NCBI RefSeq assembly: GCF_048060095.1
Contig: NZ_JBLUOA010000001.1
Coordinates: 1,922,001-1,986,000, forward strand
Direction: 5' to 3'
DNA from: JBLUOA01 sp048060095
Lineage (GTDB): Bacteria; Pseudomonadota; Alphaproteobacteria; Rhodobacterales; Rhodobacteraceae
Length of the DNA stretch: 64,000 nt
Shown: piece after piece, positions 51,466 through 60,968 of the stretch
Layout of the letters: each line of letters begins with the position of its first letter
Numbering within the stretch: position 1 is the first letter of the stretch
Position numbers and translations under genes: made by a program
Notes under the pieces: model-generated
What the model was told of the DNA's origin: nothing
The model's database searches: none
The model's input: only the letters and a program-made list of their open reading frames with translations

Positions 51466-53072
51466 GCGTCGTTCAACACCAGATCGCTCGCTTTCTCGCC
51501 GATCATGATCGCGGGGGCGTTGGTGTTGCCTGACACGATTTCAGGCATGATCGAACAATCTGCAACGCGCAGCCCCTCAATCCCGTGAACCTTTAACTTG
51601 TGATCGACAACCGCATCTTCGCCCGCGCCCATCTTGCAGGTGCCGGTCGGGTGATAGATCGACGCGGTGTTGTCCCGCACCCAGTCAAGCGTGCCGTCGT
51701 AATCGTCCATGCACAGCGCGGCGGGTGGGCGAAACTCCTCGGATATCTTTGAGGCAAGCGGAGCATGCTGCGCGATGGTCCGGGCGATCTTCACGCCATC
51801 GACGATGGTTCGGCAGTCGGTTTCCGTCGACAGGTAGTTCGGCACGATCTTGGGATAGGTCAGTGGATCGGGGCCGTTCAGGCGGATCTCTCCCCTGCTT
51901 TCGGGGCGCAATTGGCAGACGGACATGGTGAATGCCGAAAACGGATGCACCCCTTCGCCGGGGCTGTCGGCGGACCACGGCTGCACATGAAACTGGATGT
52001 CAGGCGTTTCGAGATGCGTCTTGGTTTTCAGGAACCCGGTCGCAAGGCTTGCCGCCATCGTCATGGGGCCGGCGCGGAACAAGGCGTATTTCAACGCGAT
52101 CCGGGCTTGATTGAACAGGCTACGCACTTCGTCATTCAGGGTCGGCTCATTACATTTATAGACAAGCCGTGCCTGAAGGTGGTCCTGCATGTTGTGGCCG
52201 ACGGCTTTTAGCGTGTGAACCGGAGTGACCCCGTTTTCTTTCAGGTGATTGGGGTCGCCGATCCCCGATAACATCAAGATCTGCGCCGAACCGATGGTGC
52301 CGGAGGACAATATGATCTCGCGGTCGGCATGAATCGTTTTCTCCACCCCGCTCGCATCGCGATAGGCGACACCGGTGGCGCGTTTTCCGTCCAGCAGGAT
52401 GCGCTGCACCTGCGCCTTCGTGATGATCTGCAGGTTCTCGCGATCCCGGATCGGTTTCAGATAGGCAACCGCCGAACTGCATCGGCGTCCGTTGCGGGTG
52501 GTCAGTTGGAAATACCCAACCCCTTCCTGCGTCGCGCCGTTATAATCTGGGTTGAACGGATAGCCCGCCGACTGCGCAGCGGCGATCCACGCGTCGCAAA
52601 TCGGGCGCTGTATCCGCATGTTCGACACCGACAGTGGCCCGCCAATGCCGTGATAGTCGTCCGCGCCGCGTTCCTGATCCTCTGCCCGTTTGAACAGCGG
52701 CAGCACATCGTCCCAACCCCAGCCGGTGTTTCCCATCTGACGCCATCGGTCGTAGTCTTCTTGCTGCCCACGGACATATAACAAGCCGTTCAGCGACGAT
52801 GACCCGCCCAGAACCTTGCCGCGCGGCCAGTCGATCGACCGACCGTTCAACCCCGGATCGGGTTCGGTCCGGTAACACCAGTCGACGCTGGGATTGTGCA
52901 TTGTCTTGAAGTAACCGACCGGAATGTGAATCCACGGGTTTGTATCGCGCCCGCCAGCCTCTAGCAAAACAACGCGATTGTTGGGATCGGCACTTAGCCG
53001 ATTGGCCAGCACGCACCCGGCTGACCCTGCTCCGACAATCACGAAATCTGCGTTCACAAAGCTGTCCCCCAC
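51462..53072 (-). CDS. GMC-family FAD oxidoreductase (choline dehydrogenase-like)
   Basis: 536 residues. FAD-binding FVIVGAGSAGCVLANRLSAD and VLLEAGGRDTNPW, GMC signature 1 around PRGKVLGGSSSLNGLLYVRG, signature 2 around SSGTIGSAQILMLSGIG, catalytic histidine in IYHPTGTCKMG and C-terminal SGNTNAPAIMIGEKAS. It oxidises an alcohol to an aldehyde; choline is possible, but betaine genes are not nearby. Divergent from the TRAP operon, so substrate import and oxidation probably go together. Confidence 0.9.
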   Translation of the reverse strand: MGDSFVNADFVIVGAGSAGCVLANRLSADPNNRVVLLEAGGRDTNPWIHIPVGYFKTMHNPSVDWCYRTEPDPGLNGRSIDWPRGKVLGGSSSLNGLLYVRGQQEDYDRWRQMGNTGWGWDDVLPLFKRAEDQERGADDYHGIGGPLSVSNMRIQRPICDAWIAAAQSAGYPFNPDYNGATQEGVGYFQLTTRNGRRCSSAVAYLKPIRDRENLQIITKAQVQRILLDGKRATGVAYRDASGVEKTIHADREIILSSGTIGSAQILMLSGIGDPNHLKENGVTPVHTLKAVGHNMQDHLQARLVYKCNEPTLNDEVRSLFNQARIALKYALFRAGPMTMAASLATGFLKTKTHLETPDIQFHVQPWSADSPGEGVHPFSAFTMSVCQLRPESRGEIRLNGPDPLTYPKIVPNYLSTETDCRTIVDGVKIARTIAQHAPLASKISEEFRPPAALCMDDYDGTLDWVRDNTASIYHPTGTCKMGAGEDAVVDHKLKVHGIEGLRVADCSIMPEIVSGNTNAPAIMIGEKASDLVLNDA

Positions 53073-53123
53073 CGCTGTATCAAAAAAATTCTATACAGGT
53101 GCTTACAAATATACTAGCCTTTT

Positions 53124-53151
53124 TTGAAACCATAAGTCTCAATAATGATAA
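53124..53151 (+). promoter_or_regulatory. Candidate promoter of the TRAP operon
   Basis: TTGAAA (53124-53129) and TGATAA (53146-53151) spaced by 16 bp in an unusually AT-rich 98 bp gap between the divergent GMC and TRAP genes; a GGGAGGA ribosome site follows at 53158. The same gap should hold the operator of the IclR-type regulator encoded downstream, but no clear palindrome stood out. Confidence 0.4.
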
Positions 53152-53170
53152 CTTTCTGGGAGGAAATCAC

Positions 53171-54403
53171 ATGAGTATCGCGAACAAACTTGGCGGAATA
53201 TCCCGTCGGGATCTGTTTAAACTTGCTGGCCAATATGGGATGAGCTCAACGCTTCTGGCCGCAGGATCATTCGGCGGCGCGATGAGCATCGCGAACCTCG
53301 CCAGAGCGGCAGAGTCGACATACGAACGGCGCTTCGCGAAAGAGGCAAAGCACACGCTGAAATTCGGCGCGGCTGGCTTTAATGCCCGTAACCTGTTGAT
53401 CGAACGCGCAGGAGCGCTTGAATTTGCACGCGATCTGGAAAGCCGGACTGATGGCGAAATTCGCATCGAATTCATCGGTGACAACGCGATTTGCGGTCAG
53501 ACATCCTGCGTTGAGAAAACCCAGCAAGGGATCGTCGATATCTACGCTGCATCCACGCAGAATTCTGCCGGGGGTGCGCCTTATCTGAACGTGCTCGACT
53601 ACGCCTATATGTTCCCAAGCCGTGCAGCGCAGTATCACTTCCTCTACCACCCCGAATCGCAGCGCATCCTGCGTGATCCACTGGAAGCGAACCACGGTCT
53701 GAAGTTCCTGTTCAGCCATTGTGAACTTCGCGGCATCCAGATGGGTTTGGCGTGGGAGGACAAGCCGACGGTCACCAAGCTCGAAGAACTCTTCGGCACC
53801 AAGAACCGCGTGACGGGCACACAGCTTGGCCGGATTGCGATGCAGGCGCTGAACCTGAACCCGGTTCCGGTGGCTTGGGAAGAAACGCTTGATGGTCTGA
53901 AGCAGGGTCTGATCGACGGCGCGGAAACGTGGGCCTCTGCCGTGGCATATGCGAATATGGCGCCGGTTGTCAGCCAATCCGTCGACCTCAAGTTCTTCTG
54001 CGGCACGGAACACACGTCGATGTCGGCGTCCGTGTTCAACGGTCTGGAAGACTACCTGCAAGACGCGGTGATGGAATCCGCCTACTGGGCGCAGACCCAC
54101 GTGCAGGCAGCCAACGAAGCCGCGCTGGTCAAAACCGTCGGTCACTCCGATCCGCAGCTTCCCGGCACGATCTTTGCAGAGAATAACGTGCGCAACGCGT
54201 TCCTCGCCGACGATCAGATCAAAATGGCCGAGGAAATGTGTTCGCCCGAGTTCCAGCCCCAGCTTTGGGAAGAATGGCGCGAGCGTCTGAACGGCTGGGC
54301 CGGTGGCATCGACACCTATCAGGAAATCTACAATATCGCCCGCGAAATCCCGGTCGATATGAAGCCTGAGAATGTTGAGCCCCGCCGCTGGTGGAAAGGC
54401 TGA
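53171..54403 (+). CDS. TRAP transporter substrate-binding protein (DctP family, Tat signal)
   Basis: 410 residues. N-terminus has a twin-arginine motif (SRRDLFKLAG) and a hydrophobic stretch (STLLAAGSFGGAMSIANLARAAE), pointing to export in folded form. The mature part is a DctP-fold binding protein (KHTLKFGAAGFNARNLLIERAGAL, IRIEFIGDNAICG, GLKQGLIDGAETWASAVAYA). Start at the ATG after GGGAGGAAATCAC. Ligand unknown; possibly a sugar acid, organic acid or the substrate of the adjacent GMC enzyme. Confidence 0.9.
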   Translation: MSIANKLGGISRRDLFKLAGQYGMSSTLLAAGSFGGAMSIANLARAAESTYERRFAKEAKHTLKFGAAGFNARNLLIERAGALEFARDLESRTDGEIRIEFIGDNAICGQTSCVEKTQQGIVDIYAASTQNSAGGAPYLNVLDYAYMFPSRAAQYHFLYHPESQRILRDPLEANHGLKFLFSHCELRGIQMGLAWEDKPTVTKLEELFGTKNRVTGTQLGRIAMQALNLNPVPVAWEETLDGLKQGLIDGAETWASAVAYANMAPVVSQSVDLKFFCGTEHTSMSASVFNGLEDYLQDAVMESAYWAQTHVQAANEAALVKTVGHSDPQLPGTIFAENNVRNAFLADDQIKMAEEMCSPEFQPQLWEEWRERLNGWAGGIDTYQEIYNIAREIPVDMKPENVEPRRWWKG

Positions 54404-54496
54404 TACGATAGACTCCTAGAAAGGGCTGACCTGCGAAAACGCGGGCCAGCCTTTTCCACCAAAATCCGAGGCATCCGAGCATATTAGGGGTTGGAT

Positions 54497-55168
54497 ATGT
54501 CGATCTGGGCCGAAGCTGGTAGTATCATTTCTTCGCTTATCGCGGGCGATCCGTTCACGATGAAATCCGCCTTTCGCGCCAATGGCGCGTGGTTGGTTTT
54601 TGGGGCGGTGACAGCCATCGGGGCCGTTTTGGTTGCCTTCATGTATCGTCGTATTCCGTTTCTGGATCGCCATCTGGAGCGGGCGATCATCGTTTACACC
54701 TACCTTGCCATCGCCGCGATTATCTTTGTCGGGGTGATCCAGCGCTTTGTTTTGTCGGGCCAACCCCCGTGGTCGACGACGATTCCGCCCCTTCTGTTCA
54801 TGATCATGGCGTGGTTCGGGTGTTCCTATAACGTCAGACTGCGCACGCACCTTAGCTTTAACGAATTCCGCGTGAACATGCCGCGACCCCTGCAGTTGGG
54901 GTGCCTGATGCTGGACGCCGCCCTTTGGTTCGGCTTCTGCGTGATCGTGGTGACGACGACCGCGCGGGTGACCGTCAACTCCATCGCCAATTTCCAGATC
55001 GTGCTGGGAACCGACAACACTATGCAGTGGTGGTTCATTGTCACCGTGCCCTTCGCCTTTATCCTGATGGCGGGGCGGGTTCTCGAAAACCTGCTGGAAG
55101 ACTTGCACAATTATCGCACGGGTGAACCGCTGATCCGGCAAGCCGTCATCGGAGGAGACACGGGATGA
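54497..55168 (+). CDS. TRAP transporter small permease (DctQ)
   Basis: 223 residues with four membrane helices, the DctQ topology (FGAVTAIGAVLVAFMY, AIIVYTYLAIAAIIFVGVIQRFVL, LMLDAALWFGFCVIVVTTTARV, WWFIVTVPFAFILMAGRVLENL). ATG at 54497 preferred over an in-frame TTG two codons upstream because AGGGG is well spaced. Couples to DctM by a 4 bp overlap. Confidence 0.88.
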   Translation: MSIWAEAGSIISSLIAGDPFTMKSAFRANGAWLVFGAVTAIGAVLVAFMYRRIPFLDRHLERAIIVYTYLAIAAIIFVGVIQRFVLSGQPPWSTTIPPLLFMIMAWFGCSYNVRLRTHLSFNEFRVNMPRPLQLGCLMLDAALWFGFCVIVVTTTARVTVNSIANFQIVLGTDNTMQWWFIVTVPFAFILMAGRVLENLLEDLHNYRTGEPLIRQAVIGGDTG

Positions 55169-56523
55169 CCGATGGCACCTGGATAACCATTATTTCGCTG
55201 GGCGTGACCTTTCTGTTCATGATCGGCGTGCCCGTCCTTCTGATTATTGCCTACTGGGTGATCGGGTGCAGCTTCGTGATGGGGCTGACGCTCGACAACA
55301 TGGGCGCGGAGCTTTTGAACGTATTCAACAAAGGCTTCGCACTTTTGGCCATGCCGCTGTTCATCCTGACCGGTGACTTGATCAACAAATCCGGCATCGC
55401 GCGAAGGCTGTCCGATTTCGCCTATGCCTGTCTGGGCTGGTTACGTGGCGGCCTTGCGATGGCGTCTATCGGGGCTTGCGGGTTGTTTGCAGCGATCTCT
55501 GGTTCAAACTCCGCGACCACGGCGACGATTGGGTCAATGCTGCACCCGGAAATGGTCAAGGGCGGCTATGACGAACGCTTTTCTGCCGCAACCGCAGCGG
55601 CGGGCGGCACGGTGGGCATCATCATTCCGCCGTCGATCATCTTCATCGTCTACGGCTTCCTGATGAACCTGCCGATTTCGGACCTGTTCGTCGCGGGCAT
55701 CATCCCCGGCGCGCTGATGGTGTTCGCGATGCAGTTCGCCTGCTGGATCATCTGTGTGAAGAACGGCTGGGGCTACCTGATCCCATTGCAGATCGCCCGC
55801 GTTCTGAAAACCGGGCTGGGCGCGTGGCTTGGCTTTTTCGCCATCGGCCTTGTCCTTTGGGGCATCTATACCGGCAAGTTCTCCCCGACCGAAGCGGCGG
55901 GCGTGACCGTCGGATTCTGTGTCATCGTTGGCCTCGTTAGCTATCCACTCAACAAACTGATGAAGAACGACGCCAACACCCCGGTCACGGAAAAAACCTA
56001 TTCAGACATGCTCGTCGTTGAAGGCTTTACACTCACGGAAATTCCTTCAATCGTTGTGCGTTCGGCGCAGATCACCGGTATCCTCGCCCCGCTGATCGCG
56101 GTCAGCGTCGTGATGCAGCAGATCCTGTCACTGCTGGGGGCGCAACAGGTGATCGGCGGGTTTGTAACCGGAATGGGCGGCTATTATGCCGTACTGTTCA
56201 CGTCGATGGCGATTGTCTTTGTCTCTGGCATGATTTTGGAGAGCCTTCCGGTCACGATCATCCTTGCGCCGATCCTCGCGCCGATCGCGGCGTCGGTCGG
56301 GATCGACCCTGTGCATTTCTCGGTCATCTTCCTTGTCGGGGCGTCCATCGGCTTTATCACCCCGCCCTATGGTCTGAACCTTTATGTCGCGAGCGGCGTA
56401 ACGGGCGTTCCATATTTCCGGTTGCTTCGTTATACGGTGCCTTACCTCGCGGCATTGATCGGGGTTTGGTTGCTGGTTTGCCTGACGCCAGACCTCGCGC
56501 TGATGCTGCTGCCAGACAGATAG
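55165..56523 (+). CDS. TRAP transporter large permease (DctM)
   Basis: 452 residues with about twelve to thirteen membrane helices. DctM landmarks: GLFAAISGSNSATTATIGSMLHPEM, YDERFSAATAAAGGTVGIIIPPSIIFI, VGASIGFITPPYGLNLYVASG. It forms the sodium-coupled channel subunit with DctQ and the binding protein. Last transport gene; the IclR gene follows 15 bp later. Confidence 0.93.
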   Translation: MTDGTWITIISLGVTFLFMIGVPVLLIIAYWVIGCSFVMGLTLDNMGAELLNVFNKGFALLAMPLFILTGDLINKSGIARRLSDFAYACLGWLRGGLAMASIGACGLFAAISGSNSATTATIGSMLHPEMVKGGYDERFSAATAAAGGTVGIIIPPSIIFIVYGFLMNLPISDLFVAGIIPGALMVFAMQFACWIICVKNGWGYLIPLQIARVLKTGLGAWLGFFAIGLVLWGIYTGKFSPTEAAGVTVGFCVIVGLVSYPLNKLMKNDANTPVTEKTYSDMLVVEGFTLTEIPSIVVRSAQITGILAPLIAVSVVMQQILSLLGAQQVIGGFVTGMGGYYAVLFTSMAIVFVSGMILESLPVTIILAPILAPIAASVGIDPVHFSVIFLVGASIGFITPPYGLNLYVASGVTGVPYFRLLRYTVPYLAALIGVWLLVCLTPDLALMLLPDR

Positions 56524-56538
56524 CGACAGATGTGACCT

Positions 56539-57324
56539 ATGCCCGACGACGCAGCCACAACCGATAGCGGAACGATCCCGACCAATATGCGCTTGCTGCT
56601 GTTGCTGGAGGAACTGGCAAGGGTCGGCGTGCCCGTCACTCCGACCGAGGTGAACGAGACCCTTAACCTGCCGAAACCAACGATCCACAGGTTGTTTCAC
56701 ACGCTGGAACAGGAAGGTTTCCTGCAACGCGACATCGATGGGCGATCCTACAGCCCCGGTCGTCGGCTGCGAAAACTGTCGGTGAATGTGCTTTCGTCGC
56801 TCAGGGTGCGCACGGCGCGGCTGACGATCCTGAAATCACTGGCCGAGGATGTAGGCGAGACCTGCAATATCGCGACACCGGACCGCGACGCGATGGTTTA
56901 CCTTGATCGGGTCGAAACAAAATGGCCCCTGCGCATCCAGTTGCCCATCGGCACGACCGTTCCGTTTCATTGCACAGCCAGCGGCAAGATGTATCTGTCC
57001 TCCCTGCCCTCCACCCATTTTGATCGCTTTCTGGCCGCGGCAAAGCTCGACCGCCAGACGCCGCGCACGATCACCAACAGCAAGACCTTGCGCGAAGAAG
57101 TTGAGGCGATCCGGTCCCGCGGATACTCCACCGATGATGAGGAGTTTATGGACGGCATGGTCGCCATCGCCGTCCCGGTGAAAGACGATCAGGACCGGCT
57201 GCTTTCGACGGTTTCGATCCACGCCCCGGTCCAGCGGATCACGCTTGAACGGCTGATGGGTCACCAGCCAAGGCTGGTCGCCGCGTCCCAAGCGCTGTCG
57301 GACCTCATCGCGGACAGAGAGTGA
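56539..57324 (+). CDS. IclR-family transcriptional regulator
   Basis: 261 residues: winged helix (~10-70, PTEVNETLNLPKPTIHRLFHTLEQEGFL) and IclR effector domain (~80-250, ETCNIATPDRDAMVYLDRVE, GTTVPFHCTASGKMYLS, DDEEFMDGMVAIAVPVKD). Placed at the end of the TRAP operon, so it likely controls transport and GMC genes in response to their substrate. Confidence 0.92.
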   Translation: MPDDAATTDSGTIPTNMRLLLLLEELARVGVPVTPTEVNETLNLPKPTIHRLFHTLEQEGFLQRDIDGRSYSPGRRLRKLSVNVLSSLRVRTARLTILKSLAEDVGETCNIATPDRDAMVYLDRVETKWPLRIQLPIGTTVPFHCTASGKMYLSSLPSTHFDRFLAAAKLDRQTPRTITNSKTLREEVEAIRSRGYSTDDEEFMDGMVAIAVPVKDDQDRLLSTVSIHAPVQRITLERLMGHQPRLVAASQALSDLIADRE

Positions 57325-57415
57325 CCCGCAGCAGCGGCCCGCTGAGTTTGCTGTTGCATTGACCCATCCCCCGCCAGATATTTCGCCAAACCATGTGATG
57401 CGGAGGAGTCCAGCA

Positions 57416-58207
57416 ATGCGCGCGCCTGCGGTGGCCCAAATGACAGCGGCTGGCCTATTCGTGGCCGGAGCCCTGCTGTTGGGATCACCAGTTTTTGCGG
57501 GCGAGGTCACGGTTTTCGCGGCGGCGAGCCTGAAAAACGCGCTCGACGACATCGGCGCGGCGTGGGAGGGCGAAACCGGGCATGAGGTTGTGCCGGTCTT
57601 CGCCGGAAGCTCCGCGCTCGCCAAGCAAATTCAGGCGGGCGCGCCTGCGGACATCTTTATCTCGGCCAATTCCGACTGGATGGACGTTTTGCAGGCGGAC
57701 GGTCTTATCAAACCAGACACCCGCGTCGATCTGCTTACCAACCAATTGGTGCTGATCGCCGGGAAACCTGACGCGCAACCAGTGGACCTGTCATCGCCGG
57801 GCGAACTGGTCGACCGTCTGGGCAACGAATGGCTCGCCATGGCGCTGGTTGAGGCTGTGCCAGCGGGCATTTACGGCAAGGCCGCGTTGACCAGCCTCGG
57901 CGTTTGGAGCGACGTCGCGCCGATGGTCGCCCAAACCCAAAACGTGCGCGCGGCGCTGGCATTGGTCGCCACGGGCGAGGCGCGGATGGGCATCGTCTAT
58001 GCGACCGACGCGAGCGCGGATGACGACGCGACCGTCGTTGCAACCTTCCCGCCGGAATCGCATCCGCCCATTCGGTATCCCGCAGCGGTCGTGGCAGAAA
58101 GCGAGAACCCCCTCAGCGTCGATTTCCTCGCCCATCTGCGCGGCGAGGCGGCAAGCGCGGCGTTCCAAGCGCATGGGTTCACCACCCTCAGCGAGGATGG
58201 CATGTGA
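57416..58207 (+). CDS. modA: Molybdate ABC transporter substrate-binding protein
   Basis: 263 residues with a signal peptide (MRAPAVAQMTAAGLFVAGALLLGSPVFA split across the cleavage). ModA hallmarks: VTVFAAASLKNALDDIG, FAGSSALAKQIQAGAPADIFISA and NQLVLIAGKP, then MGIVYATDA. Binds molybdate or tungstate in the periplasm. The ATG follows CGGAGGAG. A partly matching relative of the intergenic repeats at 10963/26274 lies just upstream (~57369-57400). First of modABC. Confidence 0.92.
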   Translation: MRAPAVAQMTAAGLFVAGALLLGSPVFAGEVTVFAAASLKNALDDIGAAWEGETGHEVVPVFAGSSALAKQIQAGAPADIFISANSDWMDVLQADGLIKPDTRVDLLTNQLVLIAGKPDAQPVDLSSPGELVDRLGNEWLAMALVEAVPAGIYGKAALTSLGVWSDVAPMVAQTQNVRAALALVATGEARMGIVYATDASADDDATVVATFPPESHPPIRYPAAVVAESENPLSVDFLAHLRGEAASAAFQAHGFTTLSEDGM

Positions 58208-58902
58208 TGGAGTTTCTCAGCCCCGAAGAATGGTCTGCGGTCGCCCTGTCGCTGCGGGTCGCGTTTTGGGCGACGTTGCTCAGCCTGCCGTTCGGCATCG
58301 CGGTCGCGCATGTCCTTGCGCGGAAGGAGTTTGTGGGGAAGCAACTCCTCAACGGCATCGTCCATCTGCCGCTGATCCTTCCGCCGGTTGTGACAGGATA
58401 CTTGCTGCTTTTGACATTCGGCACGCGGGCGCCGGTTGGCGGGTTCCTTGAAGACACCCTCGGCATCGTGCTGGCCTTCCGCTGGACGGGGGCGGCGCTG
58501 GCCGCTGCGGTTATGGCGTTCCCGTTGATGGTGCGGGCAATCCGGCTGGCGATTGAATCCGTCGATCCAAAGCTCGAAGAGGCGGCCAGCACCTTGGGCG
58601 CGTCGCGCATCCACGTGTTTCTGACCGTCACCCTGCCCCTGACCCTGCCGGGGATCATCACCGGCACGATCCTCGCCTTCGCCAAAGCCATAGGGGAGTT
58701 CGGGGCCACCATCACCTTTGTGTCGAACATCCCCGGCAAAACGCAAACCCTGTCCTCGGCGATCTATTCCTTCCTGCAAGTGCCCGGCGGTGAGGCGTCG
58801 GCGCTTAGGCTGGTGGTCATATCGATCGTCATCGCCATGGGCGCACTGATCCTGTCCGAAGTCTTTGCCCGGCGGGTCCGGCAACGGATCGGGGCGCGAT
58901 GA
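58207..58902 (+). CDS. modB: Molybdate ABC transporter permease
   Basis: 231 residues, about five to six membrane helices. The ModB/CysT permease signature EEAASTLGASRIHVFLTVTLPL is the loop that touches ModC; also IAVAHVLARKEFVGKQLLNGIVHLPLILPPVVTGY. Starts at the ATG overlapping the modA stop by one base; overlaps modC by 4 bp. Confidence 0.94.
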   Translation: MEFLSPEEWSAVALSLRVAFWATLLSLPFGIAVAHVLARKEFVGKQLLNGIVHLPLILPPVVTGYLLLLTFGTRAPVGGFLEDTLGIVLAFRWTGAALAAAVMAFPLMVRAIRLAIESVDPKLEEAASTLGASRIHVFLTVTLPLTLPGIITGTILAFAKAIGEFGATITFVSNIPGKTQTLSSAIYSFLQVPGGEASALRLVVISIVIAMGALILSEVFARRVRQRIGAR

Positions 58903-59999
58903 CACTTTCCGTATCAGTCCAGCACGCGTTTCCCGACTTCGCGCTTGATGCGACATTCGACGCCCCCGCCGGGGTGACGGCCCTTTTTGGGCGGTCAGGG
59001 TCGGGCAAGACGACGCTGGTGAACGCGGTCGCGGGGCTGTTGAAGCCGGATCAAGGGCGCGTGACGTTGGGCGATCAGACCTTGATGGATACCGGCGTGG
59101 GGCACTTTCTGCCCGCCCATCGCCGCCGCATCGGGTATGTCTTTCAGGACGGCCGGCTTTTCCCCCATCTGTCCGTCAGCCAAAACCTGCACTACGGGCA
59201 GCGGTGGTCGAAATCGCAGATCAAACCGGCCGACGCACAGCGCATTGTTGAAATGTTGGGGATCGGCCCCCTGCTTAACCGTCGCCCGGAGTCCCTGTCT
59301 GGTGGGGAAAAGCAGCGGGTGGCGCTTGGGCGGGCCTTGTTGTCCTCACCGGAGTTGCTGTTGATGGACGAGCCGCTCGCCGCGCTTGACGATGCGCGGA
59401 AAGACGAAATTCTGCCGTATCTTGAAAGGCTTAGGGATGAAACCGACATCCCGACCCTCTACGTCAGCCACTCCGTCGCCGAAGTCGCGCGGCTTGCCAC
59501 GACGGTCGTCATCCTCACCGATGGCCGCGTCACCAGCGCTGGTCCGGCAGAGCACGTCATGTCCGATCCGCACCTCGCCCCGCTGTTCGGATTGCGGGAA
59601 GCTGGCGCGATTCTGACCGCCGAAATCGTCAGACACCACGATGACGGCCTGACGGAACTGCGCGCGTCGGGCGGCACGTTGTTCCTGCCGACGCTCTCCG
59701 CCCAAACCGGGGCCACAGTGCGCGTTCGCGTTCTGGCGCAGGACGTGATGCTGGCGCGGGAAAAGCCGTCGGGGCTATCGGCGCTCAACATCTTTTCCGG
59801 CACGATCACGTCGCTTAAAGAAGGGAAAGACGCCGGCGTGATTGCGCGGGTGCAGGTCGGGCAGGATCACATCCTCGCCCGCGTCACCCAGCGGTCTGCC
59901 CGCGTGCTGGCGCTAAGGGTCGGCGCGGACTGCCACGCGATTATCAAATCGGTGTCGATTGCCAAGGGCAGCATCGGCGGGCAGGCATCTGTTACCTAA
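58899..59999 (+). CDS. modC: Molybdate ABC transporter ATP-binding protein
   Basis: 366 residues. Walker A GRSGSGKTTLVNAVAGLL, signature LSGGEKQRVALGRALL, Walker B LLMDEPLAALD, H-loop YVSHSVAEVARLA. C-terminal ~290-360 is a TOBE/Mop domain (SGLSALNIFSGTITSLKEG) that binds molybdate and can regulate the transporter. Ends 8 bp inside the convergent znuA gene. No modE is seen nearby. Confidence 0.95.
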   Translation: MTLSVSVQHAFPDFALDATFDAPAGVTALFGRSGSGKTTLVNAVAGLLKPDQGRVTLGDQTLMDTGVGHFLPAHRRRIGYVFQDGRLFPHLSVSQNLHYGQRWSKSQIKPADAQRIVEMLGIGPLLNRRPESLSGGEKQRVALGRALLSSPELLLMDEPLAALDDARKDEILPYLERLRDETDIPTLYVSHSVAEVARLATTVVILTDGRVTSAGPAEHVMSDPHLAPLFGLREAGAILTAEIVRHHDDGLTELRASGGTLFLPTLSAQTGATVRVRVLAQDVMLAREKPSGLSALNIFSGTITSLKEGKDAGVIARVQVGQDHILARVTQRSARVLALRVGADCHAIIKSVSIAKGSIGGQASVT

Positions 60000-60906
60000 G
60001 ACAATCTGCCAGCGACCCCGCCGTGTCCCGGATCAGGTTTGGATAAAGCGTCGGCCCGGTCTGTAGGGTCGATCCCAACGGGTCGATAATAGCGGCCTTG
60101 GCGTCGGCCTCCCCAAACACGGTCGTGACCAGCGCCGAATTGAACTGCGGCTCTGCAAACACGCAGGCGATGTCTTTTTCGTCAATCAGCGCGGTGATCT
60201 CGGCAATCCTCGCCGCACTTGGCGTTTCGGCATCCCCGATGGAAATTGCGCCAGAGGCTTCGATATCGAACCGGGTTTCGAAATACTGAAACGCATCGTG
60301 GAAGACGACATAGTTGCGCCCGCGCACCTCTGAAATTTGCGCTTCGGCATCGGCAACCACTGCGTCGATCTTTGCAATCGCAGCATCCGCGTTGGCGGCA
60401 TATTGGATGGCATTTTCGGGGTCGGTTTCGGCCAAAACCTCTGCGATCAGGCGCAGCCACGCCTGCCCGTTCGCAGGGTCGAGCCATGCGTGGGGGTCGT
60501 CCCCCTCATGATCGTGACCGTGATCGTCGTCGTGACCATGCGCCCCGAACTGCGCACCCTCACGAAACGACAACGTGGCAGTGCCCTCATGCTCCAGCAA
60601 TTCCACGATCCGGGCGTCCGGCGCGAGCGATCCGATGCTATCCCCCAGCCACGGCGTCAGATCATGCCCGACCCAGAACACAACCTCTGCATCCTGAAGC
60701 AAACCCGCGTCCGACGGGCGCATCGAATAGTCATGCGGCGTCGCGCCCGAGGAAATGATGACCGACGGCTCAGCGACGCCCTCCATCACTGCTGCGACAA
60801 GAGAGTGAACCGGCAAAATGTCCGTGGTGACGGTCGGGGGTTCAGCCAAGACGTTTCCAGCAGAAAGAACGGTCAGTGCAACAGCGCAGCGCATCAATTT
60901 GAGCAT
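59992..60906 (-). CDS. znuA: Zinc ABC transporter substrate-binding protein
   Basis: 304 residues with a signal peptide (MLKLMRCAVALTVLSAGNVLA). Zinc-binding histidines: DILPVHSLVAAVMEGVAEP, the metal-chaperone-like loop HGHDDDHGHDHEGDDPHAW, VVFHDAFQYFETRFDI and IACVFAEPQFNSALV. Delivers Zn2+ to ZnuBC. Transcribed divergently from zur with two Zur-box-like sites between them. Confidence 0.94.
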   Translation of the reverse strand: MLKLMRCAVALTVLSAGNVLAEPPTVTTDILPVHSLVAAVMEGVAEPSVIISSGATPHDYSMRPSDAGLLQDAEVVFWVGHDLTPWLGDSIGSLAPDARIVELLEHEGTATLSFREGAQFGAHGHDDDHGHDHEGDDPHAWLDPANGQAWLRLIAEVLAETDPENAIQYAANADAAIAKIDAVVADAEAQISEVRGRNYVVFHDAFQYFETRFDIEASGAISIGDAETPSAARIAEITALIDEKDIACVFAEPQFNSALVTTVFGEADAKAAIIDPLGSTLQTGPTLYPNLIRDTAGSLADCLR

Positions 60907-60917
60907 CGTGAATCCAT

Positions 60918-60935
60918 GTGATGTTATAACAGTTG
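60918..60935. promoter_or_regulatory. Zur-box-like operator 1 (znuA side)
   Basis: GTGATGTTATAACAGTTG, centred on the perfect palindrome TGTTATAACA (60922-60931), just before znuA. GTTATA with inverted symmetry is the core of known alphaproteobacterial Zur operators. Confidence 0.65.
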
Positions 60936-60949
60936 CATATCCACTATAT

Positions 60950-60968
60950 GAAACGTTATATCATATCA
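60950..60968. promoter_or_regulatory. Zur-box-like operator 2 (zur side)
   Basis: GAAACGTTATATCATATCA contains a second GTTATA core with partial dyad symmetry, about 30 bp (three helical turns) from operator 1, and lies before zur. Confidence 0.5.
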
